From NCBI RefSeq assembly GCF_002115785.1, contig NZ_JFJY01000004.1, positions 248,001 through 312,000 on the forward strand: DNA of 64,000 bases, in the 5' to 3' direction. Shown one piece after another: positions 28,016 through 37,520 of the stretch. The notes under the pieces are model-generated. The model saw only the letters and a program-made list of their open reading frames with translations. It was not told the DNA's origin and did no database searches. Each line of letters opens with the position of its first letter. Positions within the stretch are counted from its first letter, which is position 1. The stretch comes from Thalassospira sp. MCCC 1A03138 (GTDB lineage Bacteria > Pseudomonadota > Alphaproteobacteria > Rhodospirillales > Thalassospiraceae). Position numbers and translations under genes: made by a program.

Positions 28016-29422
28016 TTGATCGACCTGTCACATCTGCGCGGCAAAACCATCGCGGTTCTGGGTCTGGGAAAATCCGGCCTGGCCAGTGTCAAGGCACTGG
28101 TCAATGGCGGTGCCATCGTCTGGGCATGGGATGACAATGCGGAAAGCCGTGGCCAGCTAGAAGCCTTTGGCCTCGCCCCGATCAATCTCGCGGAATGTGA
28201 CTGGACCGAACCCGACATGCTGGTCATCAGCCCCGGCATCCCGTCCACCTTCCCGACCCCGCACGCCGCCGCCGAAAAGGCCCGCCGCGCGGGCAAGCCG
28301 ATCATCTGTGATGTCGAACTGCTCTGCACCGCCCTTCCCGATGTGCCCAGCATCGCAATCACCGGCACCAACGGCAAATCAACCACGACCGCCCTGACCG
28401 CCCATATCCTGTCGAACGCCGGGATCAAGACCCAGGCGGGCGGCAATCTTGGCAATCCGGCCCTGGGCTTTGATCCCGCCGGTCCCGATGATTGCTTCGT
28501 GCTCGAACTCTCATCCTATCAGCTTGAACTGCTCCATGACGCCAGTTTCGATGCCTGCGGCCTGCTCAACATCACGCCCGATCATCTGGATCGTCACGGC
28601 GGCATGGATGGTTATATCGGTGCCAAACGCCTTGTCTTTGCCCGCAACAAAGGCCCGAAATGGGCGATCATCTCGGTCGATGATGATCCGTGTGCGCGCA
28701 TGGCGGTTGAACTTGCCCGCGAAGGCGGCCGCCGCGTGATCGAGGTCTCGGTCCATAAACCAAGCCCGCATGGCATTTACGTTGAAAATGGCTGGCTGAT
28801 CGATGATCTGACCGGTGCGCAAACCCGCATCATGGATCTGGTCACCGTCACCCACATGCCCGGTGTCCATAACTGGCAAAATATCGCATTCGCCTATGCC
28901 CTTTGTCGGGCACGCGGGGTGGCGGCATCCCAGATCATCGACGGCATCATGACTTTCCCCGGCCTTGCCCACCGGCAGGAACGGCTGGGCATGGTCGATG
29001 GCGTGACCTTTGTGAATGACAGCAAGGCCACCAACGCCGAAGCCACCGCCAAGGCGCTCTCGGCCTATCGCGATATCTACTGGATTTTGGGTGGCAAGCC
29101 CAAGGAAGGCGGCATTGAAGGCCTTCAGGCATTCTACCCGCAGATCAAAAAAGCCTATCTGATCGGCGCTGCTGCCGATGCCTTTGCCGAAACGCTGGGC
29201 GATGACCTGCCATGGCAGAAATGCGAGACGCTGGATCGGGCGACTGCGGCGGCCTTCCTTGATGCCAAGGACGCCATTCAATCGCGTGCGGTCGATATGC
29301 CGGTCGTGCTGCTCTCGCCGGCCTGCGCATCCTTTGATCAGTTCAAAAGTTTCGAAGCCCGCGGCGATACCTTCCGCGATCTGTTTAACGCGCTGACGAC
29401 AACCGGACGGGAAAAATCATGA
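28016..29422 (+). CDS. murD: UDP-MurNAc-L-alanine:D-glutamate ligase MurD
   Basis: The 468-residue product starts at TTG 28016 with AAGGA nine bases upstream. It begins with KTIAVLGLGKSGLASVKAL, has the P-loop AITGTNGKSTTTALTAHI, and ELSSYQLE, LLNITPDHLDRHG and WILGGKPKEGG as in other MurD proteins. It adds D-glutamate to UDP-MurNAc-L-Ala in the cytoplasm. The stop overlaps the ftsW start by 4 bases. Confidence 0.96.
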   Translation: MIDLSHLRGKTIAVLGLGKSGLASVKALVNGGAIVWAWDDNAESRGQLEAFGLAPINLAECDWTEPDMLVISPGIPSTFPTPHAAAEKARRAGKPIICDVELLCTALPDVPSIAITGTNGKSTTTALTAHILSNAGIKTQAGGNLGNPALGFDPAGPDDCFVLELSSYQLELLHDASFDACGLLNITPDHLDRHGGMDGYIGAKRLVFARNKGPKWAIISVDDDPCARMAVELAREGGRRVIEVSVHKPSPHGIYVENGWLIDDLTGAQTRIMDLVTVTHMPGVHNWQNIAFAYALCRARGVAASQIIDGIMTFPGLAHRQERLGMVDGVTFVNDSKATNAEATAKALSAYRDIYWILGGKPKEGGIEGLQAFYPQIKKAYLIGAAADAFAETLGDDLPWQKCETLDRATAAAFLDAKDAIQSRAVDMPVVLLSPACASFDQFKSFEARGDTFRDLFNALTTTGREKS

Positions 29423-30564
29423 AAACCCTGTTTGGCAACAGCACCAATCACAACATCGCCTTTTCACGTGCCGATACATCCGTGCTCGGCATCTGGTGGT
29501 GGACGATTGATCGCTGGATGCTGGCTGCTGTGATCCTCCTGATGGGGATCGGCGCGTTGCTGGTCATGTCGGCAAGCCCGCCGGTGGCGGACCGCATCAA
29601 TGTCGACAGCTTCCATTTCGTCCGTCGGCAGTTCGTCTTCCTCGGTCTGGCCGCGATCTGCGCCTTTGGCATTTCGCTGCTCTCGATCAAATGGGTGCGG
29701 CGTCTCGCATCCGTGATGTTCCTTGGCGTCATCTGCCTTCTGATCATCACCCCGTTTGTCGGCTCGGAAATCAAGGGTGCGGTGCGCTGGATTCATCTGG
29801 CCGGAATTACCCTGCAACCGTCCGAATTCCTCAAGCCCTGCTTTGCGGTTGTGGTGGCCTGGATGTTTTCCGAAGGCCGGCTTAACCCGAACTTCCCGGG
29901 CTATATCGTCTCCTGCATGCTGCTTGCGACCTGCATCATCCTTCTGATGATCCAGCCGGACTTTGGCCAGACCGTCGTGGTCACCGCCATCTGGTCAACC
30001 CAGATTTTCCTCGCGGGCCTGCCGATGGTGCTGGTGTTTGGTCTTGGCATGGGCGTGGTCGGCCTGGCGGTTGGCGCCTATCTGATCCTGCCGCACGTCC
30101 AGTCACGTGTGGACCGCTTCCTTGATCCGGCATCGGGCGACAACTATCAGATCGACCGCTCGATGGAGGCCTTCATGAATGGCGGCCTGATGGGTCAGGG
30201 CCCCGGCGAGGGATCGGTAAAAAACTACCTGCCCGACGCCCATTCCGACTTCATCTTTGCGGTCGCGGGCGAGGAATTCGGCCTTCTGTTCTGCGTGCTC
30301 GTGGTTGGCGTCTTCAGCTTCGTCATCATGCGTGGCCTCTCGCGCCTGATGGGCGAACGCAACCTGTTTGTCGTGCTGGCGGTGACCGGCATTCTGGTCC
30401 AGTTCGGTTTGCAGGCCGTGATCAACATGGCCTCCACCCTGCAACTCGTCCCGCCAAAAGGCATGACCCTGCCCTTCATCTCGTATGGCGGCTCCGCCAC
30501 CGTCGGCATCGCAATCGGCATGGGCTTCGTTCTGGCCCTGACCCGCAAACGCCCGGGCGAATGA
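29419..30564 (+). CDS. ftsW: peptidoglycan polymerase FtsW (SEDS family)
   Basis: The 381-residue protein has about ten membrane helices and the SEDS signatures GAVRWIHLAGITLQPSEFLK near residue 120 and AHSDFIFAVAGEEFG near 275. The final part LPFISYGGSATVGIAIGMG is also typical. It polymerises septal glycan strands with FtsI. A small hairpin (CCGGGCG / CGCCCGG) spans its stop codon. The following genes up to murG are an insertion: a GNAT gene and an immunity-like gene. Confidence 0.96.
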   Translation: MKTLFGNSTNHNIAFSRADTSVLGIWWWTIDRWMLAAVILLMGIGALLVMSASPPVADRINVDSFHFVRRQFVFLGLAAICAFGISLLSIKWVRRLASVMFLGVICLLIITPFVGSEIKGAVRWIHLAGITLQPSEFLKPCFAVVVAWMFSEGRLNPNFPGYIVSCMLLATCIILLMIQPDFGQTVVVTAIWSTQIFLAGLPMVLVFGLGMGVVGLAVGAYLILPHVQSRVDRFLDPASGDNYQIDRSMEAFMNGGLMGQGPGEGSVKNYLPDAHSDFIFAVAGEEFGLLFCVLVVGVFSFVIMRGLSRLMGERNLFVVLAVTGILVQFGLQAVINMASTLQLVPPKGMTLPFISYGGSATVGIAIGMGFVLALTRKRPGE

Positions 30565-30602
30565 CGCCCGGCCACCGCCCGACCCCTCACCGCTACAAAA
30601 CC

Positions 30603-30640
30603 CACCGTCATTCCCGCGAACGCGGGAGTCCAGCCTGCCC
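30603..30640 (+). repeat. REP-like palindromic repeat, copy A
   Basis: TTCCCGCGAACGCGGGA (a 7-base stem around AA, 30612-30627) lies after GTCA and before GTCCAGCCTGCCCC. Short palindromes of the GTCATTCCCGCG...GCGGGAxTCCA type are common extragenic repeats in proteobacteria. The 12 bases CGCGGGAGTCCA recur at 31781. Confidence 0.6.
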
Positions 30641-30719
30641 CTTCCTCAAAAACACCTGCCTTGATTGACTTTTAGCGATACAGTACCCGTACCTGTTCGC
30701 CCCAACCCAAGGCCCCACC

Positions 30720-31184
30720 ATGATCGATATCCAGCACGCCGAACCCTGCCACCGCGCCGGATGGGAACGCCTCTGGCGGCAAAACATCATCCAGTTCGGC
30801 GCACCCGACATGCCTGACGATGTGATTGATGGCCTGTGGCAACGCATCCTCGATCCCGATCACCCGATGCAGGCATGGCTGGCCCTGGATGATGACCAAG
30901 ATGATGATAATCAATCCGTCATCGGACTGGCCCACCTCATCATCCATCCGCACACCTTCACGCTGCGCAATGTGGCCTATCTCGAAGATTTCTGGGTATC
31001 ACCCGATCACCGCAGCCGCGGCATCGGCGGACTGATGATGGACGCCCTGCAAGAACAGGCAAAGCAAAACAACTGGCTCCGCCTCTACTGGCTCACCGCC
31101 AGCGACAACCACGGCGCCCAGCGCCTTTATGACCGGCTGGCAAAACGGGTTTATTCGGTGCTGTATAAGATTGATACGGCTTGA
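30720..31184 (+). CDS. GNAT-family N-acetyltransferase
   Basis: The 154-residue protein has the GNAT fold: the acetyl-CoA segment LEDFWVSPDHRSRGIGGLMM (the Q/RxxGxG/A motif here is RSRGIG) and the later ASDNHGAQRLYDRL motif. Residues about 55-65 (LDDDQDDDNQ) are an acidic loop insertion. It transfers an acetyl group from acetyl-CoA to an unknown amine. It is not a dcw gene. It lies between ftsW and murG together with an AT-rich gene, which suggests insertion into the cluster. Confidence 0.87.
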   Translation: MIDIQHAEPCHRAGWERLWRQNIIQFGAPDMPDDVIDGLWQRILDPDHPMQAWLALDDDQDDDNQSVIGLAHLIIHPHTFTLRNVAYLEDFWVSPDHRSRGIGGLMMDALQEQAKQNNWLRLYWLTASDNHGAQRLYDRLAKRVYSVLYKIDTA

Positions 31185-31242
31185 TCTATGACATAGGGCG
31201 CATAAATCATAATAAAATAATTACCTAGAAGCGGATTTTATT

Positions 31243-31620
31243 TCAAAGATCCTGAATTTCTTTCTGACGCCTTTCTCTCCAATTTTCAGATATTTTTCCT
31301 AAAATTTCTAACTGCTTACTAAAAATAATTTTTCTTGAATCACTACTTTTATCTCTATTTTTCAATTCATAATCACACGCCATATCAAATGTGACCATAG
31401 AAAACATCCAATACAGGACTTCATCAACAGATGAAGCCTTTTTCTTCGACAAGAGACATCCTCTCTCTTCAATAATGAATAATATATCATCATCTTTAAC
31501 CTCAATGTGCGGGAACCCGTTCTGAGGAGAGACATTGAATATTTTACTGTATTTTGGAGAAAAATTATTTCTCTTTGAAATATCAAGGAACGTTTCTTTT
31601 ATATGTTGAAAATCAGCCAT
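31243..31620 (-). CDS. Imm63-like immunity protein (orphan)
   Basis: The 125-residue product carries ERGCLLSKKKASSVDEVLYW, then TFDMACDYELKNRDKSSDSR, then IIFSKQLEILGKISENW. I recognise the pattern (DE-LYW, TF-MA-DYEL-R, D-RR--F-KQLELL, W---R) as that of the Imm63 family, which protects cells against polymorphic toxins. No search could confirm this. The gene runs against its neighbours and is very AT-rich: two 60-base samples hold 19 and 14 G+C, while flanking genes are clearly GC-rich. No cognate toxin is visible in the window. It looks horizontally acquired. Confidence 0.65.
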   Translation of the reverse strand: MADFQHIKETFLDISKRNNFSPKYSKIFNVSPQNGFPHIEVKDDDILFIIEERGCLLSKKKASSVDEVLYWMFSMVTFDMACDYELKNRDKSSDSRKIIFSKQLEILGKISENWRERRQKEIQDL

Positions 31621-31973
31621 TTTTTTTCCTTTTACACAGGGAATATATTTAGACCAGCTATGGGATAATTTTTTTTATAACATCCAAAAACATCTCTGTT
31701 TTAAAGCAGAAAATTCAACACACTCGACAAAATCACTATCCCCTCGCTATGACGCTCACAACAAAACTGCTTTCCGCTTGCGCGGGAGTCCATCGCGCCA
31801 CAGGCTCGGTCTCGCCTGCCCTATCAACCGAGCCCCACATCCCAAAACCTCAAAACCCATCAATCCACCCCAAAAAACGACAAAATCCTCCCCTACAAAC
31901 ACCCGCGCTTGAAGGGATGTTAACCTTTCTCGGGTTCTGATAGGGGCAAACCGTCGTTGCATATGTGGATCTG
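31621..31973. other. 353-base spacer: AT-rich leader plus decayed repeat
   Basis: Bases 31621-31740 are AT-rich like the immunity gene and probably hold its promoter. From about 31771 the sequence becomes GC-rich and contains a second REP-like copy (31771-31792). The rest is C-rich and low in coding signal until the murG start. No RNA gene was seen. Confidence 0.5.
31771..31792 (+). repeat. REP-like palindromic repeat, copy B (imperfect)
   Basis: TTTCCGCTTGCGCGGGAGTC continues with CA. The last 12 bases CGCGGGAGTCCA are identical to copy A at 30621-30632, while the left arm is degenerate. Copies A and B flank the GNAT and immunity genes. Confidence 0.45.
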
Positions 31974-33173
31974 ATGACCGACATCCAGAATATTGAAGTT
32001 TCCCCGATGGAACACCCGTTGGCAGGACAGGTGATCGCCCTGACATCGGGCGGTACCGGCGGCCATATGTTTCCGGCGGTTGCACTGGCGCGTGCCCTTG
32101 TCCGGCGCGGCGCGCACGTGCTGTTTTTCACCGATGCCCGTGCTTCGCGCTATACCGAGGGGGTCGAGGGGGTTGAAACCATCATCCTGCCGGCCGGTGG
32201 CATTGCCGGAAAGGGCCTTAAGGGCCGTCTGACCGGCGCACTTCGCCTTGGCCTTGGCACGATGAAGGCGCGCGCGCTTCTGAAAAAATCCCGTCCCGCC
32301 GCGGTCATCGGCTTTGGCGGTTATGCCTCGATCCCGGCAACGCTTTCGGCCAAGTGGCTTGGCATTCCCTTTGCCATTCATGAACAGAACGCGGTTCTGG
32401 GCCGGGCCAACCGGATGGTTGCGGGGGCCGCCCACCGCATCGCGACATCCTTCCCGACGGTCAAACTGATCGCGCCCAATGACGCGGCCAAGGTCATCTG
32501 GACCGGCAACCCGATCCGCCACGAGGTCGCCGCGCTTGCCAGCACCGAATATGACGCCCCGACATCCGAGGGCCCGGTGCGCCTGCTGATTACCGGCGGC
32601 TCGCAGGGTGCGCGCGTTCTGTCCGAAATTCTGCCCGCCGCCTTGGTCGCTCTGCCCCGTGATTTGCGCAACCGTTTGATCGTGACCCAGCAGGCACGCG
32701 CCGAAGACCTTGAAGCCGTCCGCAAAACCTATGAGGGATCGGGCATTGATGTGACGCTGGCGTCCTTCATTGACGATATTCCCGAACGTCTGCGCGACTG
32801 CCATCTGGTGATTGCGCGCTCCGGTGCCTCCACCGTCGCCGAGCTGACCGCAGCCGGTCGTCCGGCCCTTCTGGTGCCGCTGCCGAGCGCCATTGACGAT
32901 CACCAGCGTTTCAATGCCCAGCAGGTCGAAGAGGCCGGTGGCGCGTGGCTGTTGCCCCAGGACCGTTTCACGATCGAGATTCTAAGCGAACGTTTGACCA
33001 AGCTTCTGCAAAACCCGGCGGCCCTTACCCGTGCGGCCAAGGCTGCCAAGGCCACCGGTCGCCCCAATGCCGCCGAACGGCTGGCCGACATGGTGCTGGA
33101 TCTGCTGGGGCTGACCCCGGCCGGTAGCCCCGATAATGATAACATGACAAAGAAAGACCCCCAGAAGGTATGA
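31974..33173 (+). CDS. murG: undecaprenyl-PP-MurNAc-pentapeptide GlcNAc transferase MurG
   Basis: The protein of about 399 residues has [20 protein letters not shown] near the start and [39 protein letters not shown] and [20 protein letters not shown], all standard for MurG. It adds GlcNAc to lipid I, forming lipid II on the cytoplasmic face of the inner membrane. The start is uncertain: GTG 31965, ATG 31974 and ATG 32010 are all in frame and none has a strong ribosome site. ATG 31974 is used here. The C-terminus is about 30 residues longer than in E. coli. Confidence 0.95.
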   Translation: MTDIQNIEVSPMEHPLAGQVIALTSGGTGGHMFPAVALARALVRRGAHVLFFTDARASRYTEGVEGVETIILPAGGIAGKGLKGRLTGALRLGLGTMKARALLKKSRPAAVIGFGGYASIPATLSAKWLGIPFAIHEQNAVLGRANRMVAGAAHRIATSFPTVKLIAPNDAAKVIWTGNPIRHEVAALASTEYDAPTSEGPVRLLITGGSQGARVLSEILPAALVALPRDLRNRLIVTQQARAEDLEAVRKTYEGSGIDVTLASFIDDIPERLRDCHLVIARSGASTVAELTAAGRPALLVPLPSAIDDHQRFNAQQVEEAGGAWLLPQDRFTIEILSERLTKLLQNPAALTRAAKAAKATGRPNAAERLADMVLDLLGLTPAGSPDNDNMTKKDPQKV

Positions 33174-33184
33174 GGAGACACTCC

Positions 33185-34594
33185 ATGAACACCCTGCCGC
33201 TCAACATCGGCACCATCCATTTTGTCGGTATTGGTGGCATCGGCATGTCCGGCATTGCCGAAATCCTGCACAACCTTGGTTACACGGTGCAGGGGTCGGA
33301 TATTTCCGACAATGCCAATGTGCAGCGCCTGCGCGATCTGGGGATCAGGGTTTTCGTCGGCCATCAGGCCGCCAATGTCGAAGACGCCAAGGTTGTGGTC
33401 ATCTCCACCGCCGTGAAGCCTGACAACCCCGAAGTCGTCGCCGCACGTGCCGATATGATCCCGGTGGTTCGCCGCTCCGAAATGCTGGCCGAACTGATGC
33501 GGCTCAAGGCCGCGATTGCGGTTGGCGGCACGCATGGCAAAACCACCACGACGTCGCTTGTTGCCACCATGCTCGATGCTGCCGGGCTTGATCCGACCGT
33601 GATCAATGGCGGCATCATCAATTCCTATGGCACCAATGCGCGCCTTGGCGATGGTGACTGGATGGTGGTGGAGGCGGACGAGTCTGATGGCACGTTCGTT
33701 AAGGTCCCCTCGACCATTTCGGTCGTGACCAATATCGACCCGGAACATCTTGATCACTGGAAAAACTTTGATCAACTGCGCGAGGCCTTCAAGAACTTCG
33801 TTCAGAACATCCCGTTCTATGGCTTTGCCGTTCTGTGCATCGACCATCCCGAAGTCCAGGCCCTGATCGGCAAGGTCACGGACCGCCGCATCTTTACCTT
33901 TGGCTTCTCGCCGCAGGCCGATGTGCGCGCGGTTAATGTCCGTACCGAAATCGGCCAAAGCACCTTTGACGTCGTCATTCGCGAACGGGTCGATAGCGCC
34001 GAACGCGTGATCAAGGATGTCCGCCTGCCGATGGTTGGCGATCATAACGTGTCAAACTCGCTGGCCGCGATCACGGTGGCACTCGAACTTGGCATTCCTG
34101 ACGATAAAATCGTCTCCGCCTTTGACGGTTTCACCGGGGTCAAACGCCGCTTTACCAAAACCGGCGAAGTTGATGGTGTCACCATCATCGATGATTACGG
34201 TCACCACCCGGTCGAAATCAAGGCGGTGCTGAAGGCCGCCCGCAAGGCAACCGAAAACAACGTGATTGCCGTGGTGCAACCGCACCGCTATTCGCGCCTG
34301 CATGACCTGTTCGAGGAATTCTGCACCTGCTTTAACGACGCCGATAGCGTGATCGTCGCCGACGTTTACGAAGCCGGCGAAAGCCCGATCGAAGGCGCCA
34401 ACCGCGACGCACTGGTCGAAGGGCTTCGCAATCGCGGCCACCGCCATGTTGCCGCCCTTGAAGGCCCGGAATCGCTGGCAAGCATGATCGCCAAGGAAGC
34501 CAAACCGGGCGATCTGGTTGTCTGCCTGGGTGCCGGATCGATCAGCGCATGGGCCAACGCCCTGCCAGCCCAACTTGAAGCGCTTAAGAACTGA
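33185..34594 (+). CDS. murC: UDP-MurNAc:L-alanine ligase MurC
   Basis: The ATG at 33185, with AGGAG eight bases upstream, gives 469 residues. An earlier ATG at 33170 overlaps the murG stop but lacks a good site. Motifs are [18 protein letters not shown], the P-loop [18 protein letters not shown], the EADESDGTF stretch and the late [10 protein letters not shown]. MurC adds the first L-alanine to UDP-MurNAc in the cytoplasm. It follows murG closely and lies 39 bases before murB. Confidence 0.96.
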   Translation: MNTLPLNIGTIHFVGIGGIGMSGIAEILHNLGYTVQGSDISDNANVQRLRDLGIRVFVGHQAANVEDAKVVVISTAVKPDNPEVVAARADMIPVVRRSEMLAELMRLKAAIAVGGTHGKTTTTSLVATMLDAAGLDPTVINGGIINSYGTNARLGDGDWMVVEADESDGTFVKVPSTISVVTNIDPEHLDHWKNFDQLREAFKNFVQNIPFYGFAVLCIDHPEVQALIGKVTDRRIFTFGFSPQADVRAVNVRTEIGQSTFDVVIRERVDSAERVIKDVRLPMVGDHNVSNSLAAITVALELGIPDDKIVSAFDGFTGVKRRFTKTGEVDGVTIIDDYGHHPVEIKAVLKAARKATENNVIAVVQPHRYSRLHDLFEEFCTCFNDADSVIVADVYEAGESPIEGANRDALVEGLRNRGHRHVAALEGPESLASMIAKEAKPGDLVVCLGAGSISAWANALPAQLEALKN

Positions 34595-34633
34595 GACTGA
34601 ACCGAAACCTGCAACGGATTTGACGAGTTTGTC

Positions 34634-35578
34634 ATGAGCACGCCGGGACATCACACACCGCTTATTGATCGCCTGCCAAAGGTGCGCGGCAAGCTGCGCG
34701 AAGGCGCACAATTGTCCAAGGTCACCTGGTTTCAGGTCGGCGGCCCGGCCGATGTGATGTTCCGCCCGGCTGATGAAATGGATCTGGCCGATTTCATCAA
34801 AAACCGCCCGGCCGAAATTCCGATCACCGTGATCGGGGTCGGCTCAAACCTTCTGGTCCGTGATGGCGGCATTCGTGGCGTCGTCGTCCGCCTGGGTCGG
34901 CCCTTTACCGATGCCATCATCAAGGACGGCGAAATTCATGCCGGTGCCGGTGCGCTTGACCTGAACGTTGCGCAAATCGCGCGCGATGCCGGGATTGCCG
35001 GGCTTGAATTCCTGTCTGGCATTCCGGGCACGATTGGCGGGGCGCTTCGCATGAATGCCGGGGCCTATGGCGCGGAAATCAAGGATGTTCTGATCAGTGC
35101 CAATGCGATTGACGGCAATGGCGACCTTCACACCGTCACCGCCAAGGCGATGGATATGACATATCGCCACTGTGGCCTGCCCGAAGACTGGATTTTCACA
35201 TCCGCCATCCTGCGTGGCAAGCCGGGCGACCCGGCCGAGATTACCAAACGCATGGATGAAATCCACGAAGCCCGCGCCGGATCGCAGCCGATCAAATCGC
35301 GCACCGGCGGATCGACCTTCGCCAATCCCCTGCCCGATAGCGCGTGGGAAGTCATTGATGCCGCCGGGTGCCGGGGGCTGACGATTGGCGGGGCGCAGAT
35401 GTCGCCGCAACACTGCAATTTCATGATCAATCTGGGCAATGCCACCGCCTTTGATCTCGAAGAACTCGGCGAAACCGTGCGCGAGCGCGTGAAAAAACAT
35501 AGTGGCGTCGATCTGCGCTGGGAAATCCGGCGCATCGGCGACCGACTGGGACACTCGATCATAGGAAAAGACGCATGA
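34634..35578 (+). CDS. murB: UDP-N-acetylenolpyruvoylglucosamine reductase MurB
   Basis: The 314-residue flavoenzyme has the FAD-binding segment TWFQVGGPADVMFRPADEMD, then VIGVGSNLLVRDGG, LEFLSGIPGTIGGALRMNAG and the catalytic GGSTFANP serine motif, ending with WEIRRIG. It reduces UDP-GlcNAc-enolpyruvate to UDP-MurNAc. Type and length match alphaproteobacterial MurB. The stop overlaps the ddl start by 4 bases. Confidence 0.96.
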   Translation: MSTPGHHTPLIDRLPKVRGKLREGAQLSKVTWFQVGGPADVMFRPADEMDLADFIKNRPAEIPITVIGVGSNLLVRDGGIRGVVVRLGRPFTDAIIKDGEIHAGAGALDLNVAQIARDAGIAGLEFLSGIPGTIGGALRMNAGAYGAEIKDVLISANAIDGNGDLHTVTAKAMDMTYRHCGLPEDWIFTSAILRGKPGDPAEITKRMDEIHEARAGSQPIKSRTGGSTFANPLPDSAWEVIDAAGCRGLTIGGAQMSPQHCNFMINLGNATAFDLEELGETVRERVKKHSGVDLRWEIRRIGDRLGHSIIGKDA

Positions 35579-36489
35579 GCAAGCATGTCGCCGTCATTTA
35601 TGGCGGCTGGTCCGCAGAACGCCCCGTTTCCCTGTCCTCGGGCACGGAATGCATCAAGGCGCTGCGTGAAAAGGGCTATCGCGTCACCGAAATTGATGCC
35701 GGTCGCGATCTGGCCGCGCAGCTTGCCGCGATTGACCCCAAACCCGATGTCGTCTTTAACGCCCTGCATGGCCGCTGGGGCGAGGATGGCTGCGTGCAAG
35801 GGTTGCTTGAAATCATGGGCATTCCCTATACCCATTCCGGTGTGCGCGCATCCTCCATCGCCATGGATAAAATGTCGGCCAAGGCGATGTTCATGGAATA
35901 TGACATCCCTTGTGCGCGCCATGTCTGGGTCTCGCGCGATGAAATCGCATCGGGCAATGCCCTGCCGCCGCCCTATGTCCTGAAACCCAATAACGAGGGA
36001 TCATCCGTCGGGGTGGAAATCATCCTGACGCCCGAGGAAGAACAGAACATGCTGGCGCGTGAATGGAAGCATGGCGATGGCGTGATGCAGGAAGAATTCA
36101 TTCCCGGCCGGGAAATGACCGTGGCGGTCAAGGATGGCAAGGCGATGGAAATCATCGAAATCCTGACCGGCAATCACGCCTTTTATGATTTTGAATCAAA
36201 ATATGTCGCGGGTGGGTCCGAACATATCATCCCCGCCGATATCCCCGGTGACCTTCGCGCCAAAATTCAGGATTGCGCCGAAAAGGCCTATCGCGCGCTT
36301 GGCTGTCGCGGGATTGCGCGCGCCGATTTCCGCTATGACCCGACTGAAGACCGCGTTGCGATCCTTGAAATCAACACCCAGCCCGGCATGACCCCGACAT
36401 CGCTTGTCCCCGATGCCGCCCGTCATGACGGTTTAAGCTTTGCCGACATTGTCGCCTGGATGGTCGAGGACGCCTCATGCGAACGCTGA
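35575..36489 (+). CDS. ddl: D-alanine--D-alanine ligase
   Basis: The 304-residue ATP-grasp enzyme starts HVAVIYGGWSAERPVSLSSG, where the Glu-x3-Ser stretch contacts D-alanine. It contains FNALHGRWGEDGCVQGLLEI, YVLKPNNEGSSVGV, and the metal-binding end AILEINTQPGMTPTSLVPDA. It makes D-Ala-D-Ala for MurF. It overlaps murB by 4 bases and is followed by ftsQ after about 40 bases. Confidence 0.96.
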   Translation: MSKHVAVIYGGWSAERPVSLSSGTECIKALREKGYRVTEIDAGRDLAAQLAAIDPKPDVVFNALHGRWGEDGCVQGLLEIMGIPYTHSGVRASSIAMDKMSAKAMFMEYDIPCARHVWVSRDEIASGNALPPPYVLKPNNEGSSVGVEIILTPEEEQNMLAREWKHGDGVMQEEFIPGREMTVAVKDGKAMEIIEILTGNHAFYDFESKYVAGGSEHIIPADIPGDLRAKIQDCAEKAYRALGCRGIARADFRYDPTEDRVAILEINTQPGMTPTSLVPDAARHDGLSFADIVAWMVEDASCER

Positions 36490-36528
36490 TGCTCACACTT
36501 GTGCATAAAGTCTCTGGAAATGGCTGCC

Positions 36529-37404
36529 ATGTATAGCACCCCGCCCAGCACGCTAGAAGAACAGGCCCGCGAACGCCGCGAGAAGCTTGAACAGCGGCAC
36601 AGTGTTGGCGCCAACCTGAAAAAACTGGTGCGTGTTTTCTGGTGGTCGAGCCTCACGGCCCTTCTGATCGCCGGGCCTTTTGCGCTGTGGTACACCGGCA
36701 AGGCCGAAAAATGGTATGCGGTTGCCGAGGTCGAGGCGATCCGCCTTTCCGCCGAATTTGGCATGACGGTGAAAAACATCGAAGTCCGGGGGCGTGAAAA
36801 AACCGACCCCGAAGCCCTTCTTGCCGCCATCGGCCAGAAGCCCGGCACCCCGATTGTCACCTTTGATGTCGATGCCGCGCGCGAACGCATCGAACAGCTT
36901 TCCTGGGTCCGCAATGCGGTTGTCGAACGCCGCCTGCCCAGCACCCTGATCGTCTCGATCACCGAACGCCAGCCGGTCGCCCTGTGGCAGACCGACACCG
37001 GCCATGTCGTCATTGATGCCGACGGCGCGCAGCTTCAGAATTACGAACTGGGCGATTATCTTGACCTGCCGGTCGTGGTCGGCGCGGACGCCCCGGAAAA
37101 TGCCAGCGAAATGCTGACCACGCTTAAATCCATCCCGCGCCTGTTTGACATGGTCAGCGGCGCACAGCGCATCGGCAACCGCCGCTGGAACATCCAGCTT
37201 TCCAACGGCATGTTCATCCGCCTGCCCGAAGAAAACTTGGACAAGGCCTGGGCGCGCCTTGATCAGCTTGATCAGGAACACCACATCCTGTCACGCGACG
37301 TCCTGATCGTCGATCTGCGCCTGCCTGATCGCACCTTCGTGCGCCTGACACCGGGCGCTGCCGAACAACGCCGCAACCCGCCAAAGAAGGGTAACGCGGC
37401 CTAG
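36529..37404 (+). CDS. ftsQ: cell division protein FtsQ
   Basis: The start is best placed at ATG 36529 (TGGAA nine bases upstream; ATG 36520 and TTG 36501 are also in frame), giving 291 residues. A cytoplasmic tail, ERREKLEQRHSVGANLKKLV, leads to one membrane helix (WWSSLTALLIAGPFALWY). The POTRA domain follows (VKNIEVRGREKTDPEALLAA to QLSWVRNAVVERRLPSTLIV), then the beta domain. It bridges early and late divisome parts with FtsL. It ends PPKKGNAA. Immediately downstream lies a terminator of the opposing gene, not ftsA as in most bacteria. Confidence 0.93.
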   Translation: MYSTPPSTLEEQARERREKLEQRHSVGANLKKLVRVFWWSSLTALLIAGPFALWYTGKAEKWYAVAEVEAIRLSAEFGMTVKNIEVRGREKTDPEALLAAIGQKPGTPIVTFDVDAARERIEQLSWVRNAVVERRLPSTLIVSITERQPVALWQTDTGHVVIDADGAQLQNYELGDYLDLPVVVGADAPENASEMLTTLKSIPRLFDMVSGAQRIGNRRWNIQLSNGMFIRLPEENLDKAWARLDQLDQEHHILSRDVLIVDLRLPDRTFVRLTPGAAEQRRNPPKKGNAA

Positions 37405-37424
37405 TGCCGCGTACCGTTTTCTCA

Positions 37425-37462
37425 AAAAAGACCCGGAGCAAAAGGGCGGCTTCTGCTCCGGG
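37425..37462 (-). terminator. rho-independent terminator facing the ftsQ end
   Basis: On the minus strand CCCGGAGCA / TGCTCCGGG (9-base stem, 13-base loop) is followed by TCTTTTTTG. It terminates the leftward dehydrogenase gene. On the plus strand the same hairpin lies just after ftsQ and may also hinder read-through towards the catabolic genes. Confidence 0.78.
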
Positions 37463-37520
37463 GATAGCCGGTCGGTCGAAAATCAACCGCCCGGCCGGTG
37501 GGCGATGCGGTCAAACGACC

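Noticed and set aside
31749-31940. Short plus-strand ORF before murG
   Set aside because: It begins inside the REP-like repeat B, has a proline-rich product and no ribosome site.
32900-34045. 381-codon leftward frame opposite murG and murC
   Set aside because: Both plus-strand genes are certain and the antisense product has no recognisable domain.
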